Notes under the pieces: model-generated | What the model was told of the DNA's origin: nothing | Databases searched by the model: none | The model's input: the letters and a program-made list of their open reading frames with translations, nothing else | Made by a program: the position numbers and the translations under genes | Assembly: GCF_020164745.1 (NCBI RefSeq) | Contig: NZ_JAIUGV010000002.1 | Coordinates: forward strand, 62,001 to 126,000 | Length of the DNA stretch: 64,000 nucleotides | Source: Mesorhizobium sp. ES1-4 | Lineage (GTDB): Bacteria > Pseudomonadota > Alphaproteobacteria > Rhizobiales > Rhizobiaceae | Direction of reading: 5' to 3' | Shown here: one piece after another, positions 61,305-64,000 of the stretch | Position numbering within the stretch: the first letter of the stretch is position 1 | How the letters are laid out: each line of letters begins with the position of its first letter

Positions 61305-61922
61305 TTATTTGACTGGCGCAAGGGCCTCGGACAGCCCCTTGAGCGTTGCGGTGACGGTAATGGTCTGGCCATCGACGGTCGGGTAGGAAATCGCCGGCGT
61401 CGCCTTTCGCGCTATCTGCTGGCGCATGACCGGCCCGACCGGCAGCATGCCGACGCAGACCATCTCGTTGCAGCCGTTCAAATGCACGTCTATCGGCTCG
61501 CGGTCATCGAACTTCAGCGACACCAGCCCATCGCTCCTGGCGTTCGGCGCGGTGCGCAGGATCATATAGGGCTTGCCGTCCTGGGTGGCGGCGAGAGACC
61601 AGCTGAACGCCATCTTGCCGGCTTCGTCCTCGATCACCTGCGAGACGTTGCAGACCTTCTTGCGCGCCTTGAGGTTCTCGTCGCAGATCAGCGTCCAGTT
61701 CTCGAAGGGGCGGATGGTGCGCTGGTATTGTCCGAGCTTCACGTCGGGAGGCAGCACCACATCGGAGGGCTTGATCCTGTAGGGCGAAGCCACCTGACCG
61801 GCAGCCGGCGCCGGCCCGCCGGCAAGCGCCAGGCAGGTCAGGGATGCCACGGCAAATCCAGAAAAACCAAACGGTTTTCCTGGATTTGCGTCTGGCCTGT
61901 CATGGCCGGTTCGCCTGTTCAT
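61305..61922 (-). CDS. IalB-family secreted protein, second copy
   Basis: The 205-residue protein has an N-terminal signal-like segment (FSGFAVASLTCLALAGGPAPAAG), then an IalB domain: IRPFENWTLICDENLKARKKVCNVSQ, MILRTAPNA and HLNGCNEMVCVGMLPVG. It is diverged from the copy at 59497. The ATG at 61922 starts 20 bases after the trimeric autotransporter stop. The tight spacing points to co-expression with the adhesin. Confidence 0.86.
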   Translation of the reverse strand: MNRRTGHDRPDANPGKPFGFSGFAVASLTCLALAGGPAPAAGQVASPYRIKPSDVVLPPDVKLGQYQRTIRPFENWTLICDENLKARKKVCNVSQVIEDEAGKMAFSWSLAATQDGKPYMILRTAPNARSDGLVSLKFDDREPIDVHLNGCNEMVCVGMLPVGPVMRQQIARKATPAISYPTVDGQTITVTATLKGLSEALAPVK

Positions 61923-61942
61923 TGCCGCCCCGGTTGTCCGCC

Positions 61943-64000
61943 TCAATTCAAGGTGAAGCTCAGCCCCGCGCCGACACCGACATTTCCACCCGCCGCCGTG
62001 CCGGACACATTGCCACGGATGCGGCCGTCCTCGCTGGTGTAGCCTGCACCGAAGGCAAACGCGCTCGAATCCCGCCAGAAGCCGCCGCCGGCCGCCACGC
62101 TCAGCTTGCCGGGACGGTCATCATAGCGCAGCGAGGCTGCCGCCAGTCCGATTGCCGCCGCCTGCCGTGCTTCGTCCCTGATGCCGCTGATGTCGGAATT
62201 GAGCTGGCTGAACTTCTGGTCGGTATAGGTGTTGGCCTGTTGCAACGTGGTGACCGCCACCTGGTCGGTATAGCTCTTGCTCTGAGCCAGGTTCAGGTTC
62301 AGCTGGTTGACGTTGACCGCGTCGGTGCCGGCAACGCCCGGGCCGACATTGGAGATGACGACAGGCGCATTCGGGTCGCCGCCCTGCAGCGTTATCTGGT
62401 TGGTCTTGGTCGTCGATCCGTCCGGATTGGTGACGGTGTCGTATTGCACGGTGTTCTGGACGGTGCCGCCGATGCCGCCGATCGTTTTGGTCAGATCCTC
62501 GATCGCCGTGTTGGTGGCGTAGAGCTGCGAGCCGTTGATCGCGTCGGTGCTGTCGGAGGAAACGCGGCCGGCGGCAACATTGGTGATCGTTCTTTCCGAT
62601 CCGGCATCACCGACGCTGACGGTTCCGACCGGGGTCGTGCCGGCAAAGGCGTAGCTCTTGCCGTTGATGGTGGTGCTGGACGTGCCGACCGCGGTCTGCG
62701 ACACCGAGCCGGAGCCGAGCGCCACATCGTTGGCATTGTTGGCCTTCGCGCCCTGGCCGAGCGCCACGGCGCCCTGGCCCGTGGCCGTCGAGCCATGGCC
62801 CGCGGCTAGGCTGTCGGTGCCGCTCGCCACGCTCTCCGGCCCCATCGCGACGCTGTTCGTGCCGCTGGCGACCGAGTCGGCCAAGGTGGAATTCGCGTGG
62901 AAATACTTGATGCCGCCGCCATTGGTGATGTTGGTGAGCGCATTGTCGACAGCGGTGAAGCCATCATAGACGGTCGAATAGTTGTTGCCCTGGATGGTGT
63001 AGGTCGGGCCGGTGATCGAACCGTCGGGATTGACCGTGGTGCCGCCGCCGAACAGGTTGGAAACGTTTTGCGAGACACCGCGCAGCTGCGAGACATTGAC
63101 GCCGTCAGTATCGGCCGAGCCCGCCGCGACATTGGTGAGCTTGCGCTCCGCGCCCGCCGCGCCGACCGACACTTCGCCCGCCGAAGTCTGCGGAGCGGTC
63201 AGGCCAAAGGCGGTGTAGCCGGCCTGCGCCCCAACCGAGGTGATCGACGAGGCACCCAACGCGACGCTGTTGGCGAAGGTGCTCTGGGCACCGGCGCCAA
63301 GCGCCACCGACTGGATGCCGGACGCGGTCGAGTCGGTGCCGAGCGCGATGCCGTCGGCCAGCATGACATGGGCGTTCTGGCCGATGGCCGTGCCGCCGGG
63401 CGCGGTCTGGTCGACGACCGCGCCATTGCCGATGCCGACGCCATTGTCGCCGTTGACGACCGTGGTCGGGCCGACCGCGACCGATTCCGCGCCGACCGCG
63501 AGCGAATCGCCGGCGGTCGAATTGGCATGGAAATATTTCGTCGAGGTGGCTGAGACCGCGGCTATAGCCCCCGCCAGCTGCCGCACCGTCACGGCATCCT
63601 GGTCGTGCGTGCCGTCGGCGACATTGGTGATCTGCCGGTAGGAGGTGGAGGTGCCGACCGAAACGGCGCCGAGCAGCGCTTTGTCTGTGGTGTTGTACTG
63701 GATGAAGTTCGACGGACCGGCGGCGATCTGCCCGGAAGCGGGAGCGATCGCGCGATCGGAGACCGAATCCGAACCGAGCGCGACGCTGCCGTCGATGCTG
63801 GCCTGGCTATCGCGACCGAGCGCCAGCCCGCTGACGCCGGTCGCGGTCGCCTGGTAGCCGACGGCAGTGGAGCCGACGCCTTGGGCGAAGGAATCGGTCT
63901 GCGCCAGTCCGGTCTCGTTGGTGCGGGCGTAGCGGATGCCCTCGCCATTGGCGTCGGTATAGGCGGTCGAGGTGTCGCCGGCGATATTGTTGATCGTGTT
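61943..64000 (-). CDS. Trimeric autotransporter adhesin, YadA-like (5' end outside window)
   Basis: This obligate-trimer surface adhesin is secreted by its own C-terminal anchor (type Vc). At least 685 residues are visible, and the frame runs off the right edge, so signal peptide and head start are missing. The sequence shows YadA-head repeats (AVALGQGAKANNANDVALGSGS, VAVGPTT), repeated neck or HIM motifs (ITNVAAG...DAVNVSQL, several copies), short stalk coiled coil and the four-strand anchor (AAAIGLAAASLRYDDRPGKLSVAAGGG to GAGLSFTLN). The terminal residue is Asn instead of the usual aromatic. GTG at 63592 is an internal codon. It is followed by IalB, DUF4189 and membrane-protein genes. Confidence 0.94.
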   Translation of the reverse strand, partial: NTINNIAGDTSTAYTDANGEGIRYARTNETGLAQTDSFAQGVGSTAVGYQATATGVSGLALGRDSQASIDGSVALGSDSVSDRAIAPASGQIAAGPSNFIQYNTTDKALLGAVSVGTSTSYRQITNVADGTHDQDAVTVRQLAGAIAAVSATSTKYFHANSTAGDSLAVGAESVAVGPTTVVNGDNGVGIGNGAVVDQTAPGGTAIGQNAHVMLADGIALGTDSTASGIQSVALGAGAQSTFANSVALGASSITSVGAQAGYTAFGLTAPQTSAGEVSVGAAGAERKLTNVAAGSADTDGVNVSQLRGVSQNVSNLFGGGTTVNPDGSITGPTYTIQGNNYSTVYDGFTAVDNALTNITNGGGIKYFHANSTLADSVASGTNSVAMGPESVASGTDSLAAGHGSTATGQGAVALGQGAKANNANDVALGSGSVSQTAVGTSSTTINGKSYAFAGTTPVGTVSVGDAGSERTITNVAAGRVSSDSTDAINGSQLYATNTAIEDLTKTIGGIGGTVQNTVQYDTVTNPDGSTTKTNQITLQGGDPNAPVVISNVGPGVAGTDAVNVNQLNLNLAQSKSYTDQVAVTTLQQANTYTDQKFSQLNSDISGIRDEARQAAAIGLAAASLRYDDRPGKLSVAAGGGFWRDSSAFAFGAGYTSEDGRIRGNVSGTAAGGNVGVGAGLSFTLN

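Noticed and set aside
61943..64000. DNA repeats in the adhesin gene as mobile or CRISPR elements
   Set aside because: They encode YadA head and neck motifs and are imperfect at DNA level.

Overview
The window is a GC-rich alphaproteobacterial chromosome segment, most likely from Mesorhizobium or a close relative. The main reason is that positions 39369-59434 carry a complete vitamin B6 degradation locus whose gene set, order and enzyme lengths match, from memory, the one characterised in Mesorhizobium loti. Several active-site residues fall at the numbers I recall from those structures. IalB-family proteins, DUF1036, DUF4189 and the style of the type VI secretion (T6SS) cluster also fit Rhizobiales. 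I see no rRNA, tRNA, CRISPR array or insertion sequence.

Positions 1-36307 are a T6SS locus entered in the middle. A main plus-strand operon runs tssF (5' end outside the window), tssG, an FHA scaffold gene, tssJ, tssK, tssL, tssM and tagF. It continues into a PAAR-like (DUF4150) effector with an HNH-type nuclease tail, two tandem paralogous putative immunity genes, a DUF2169 gene and a cysteine-less ketoacyl-synthase-like gene. Facing it on the minus strand is vgrG, then a DUF6484 gene, then a TIGR02270-type gene. Beyond vgrG a second plus-strand unit carries another FHA gene, a second tssL and a second tssM, then a PP2C phosphatase, a Ser/Thr kinase, a DUF1036 protein and a large M23 peptidase/lytic-transglycosylase-like protein. 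Accessory genes follow: OmpA, DUF6931, a caspase-like protein with a CxxCH motif, and a YceI-OmpA fusion. The layout suggests one needle system with two inner-membrane modules and a phosphorylation switch (PpkA, PppA, two FHA proteins, TagF).

Positions 36308-39316 hold a small, AT-richer stretch with a polytopic glycosyltransferase and a GT2-GtrA fusion. It is probably a cell-surface glycan module and possibly acquired.

Positions 39369-59434 hold the B6 catabolic genes. Unit one (minus strand, from 46917) is a BMP-type ABC importer, 4-pyridoxolactonase, pyridoxamine-pyruvate aminotransferase and pyridoxal 4-dehydrogenase. Unit two (minus strand, from 56878) is the acetamidomethylene-succinate hydrolase, the ring-opening oxygenase, a DUF1185 protein, a PEBP protein, the dicarboxylate decarboxylase, 4-pyridoxate dehydrogenase, the 5-formyl dehydrogenase and an NMT1/THI5-type ABC importer. 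A divergent GntR regulator and pyridoxine 4-oxidase complete the set. Together they could convert pyridoxine, pyridoxamine or pyridoxal to succinic semialdehyde, acetate, ammonia and CO2.

Positions 59497-64000 (minus strand) hold a trimeric autotransporter adhesin (5' end outside the window), followed downstream by an IalB protein, a single-span membrane protein, a DUF4189 protein and a second IalB protein. This looks like a surface or host-interaction cluster.

All family assignments come from reading the translated sequences and from memory of the families. No database search was run.
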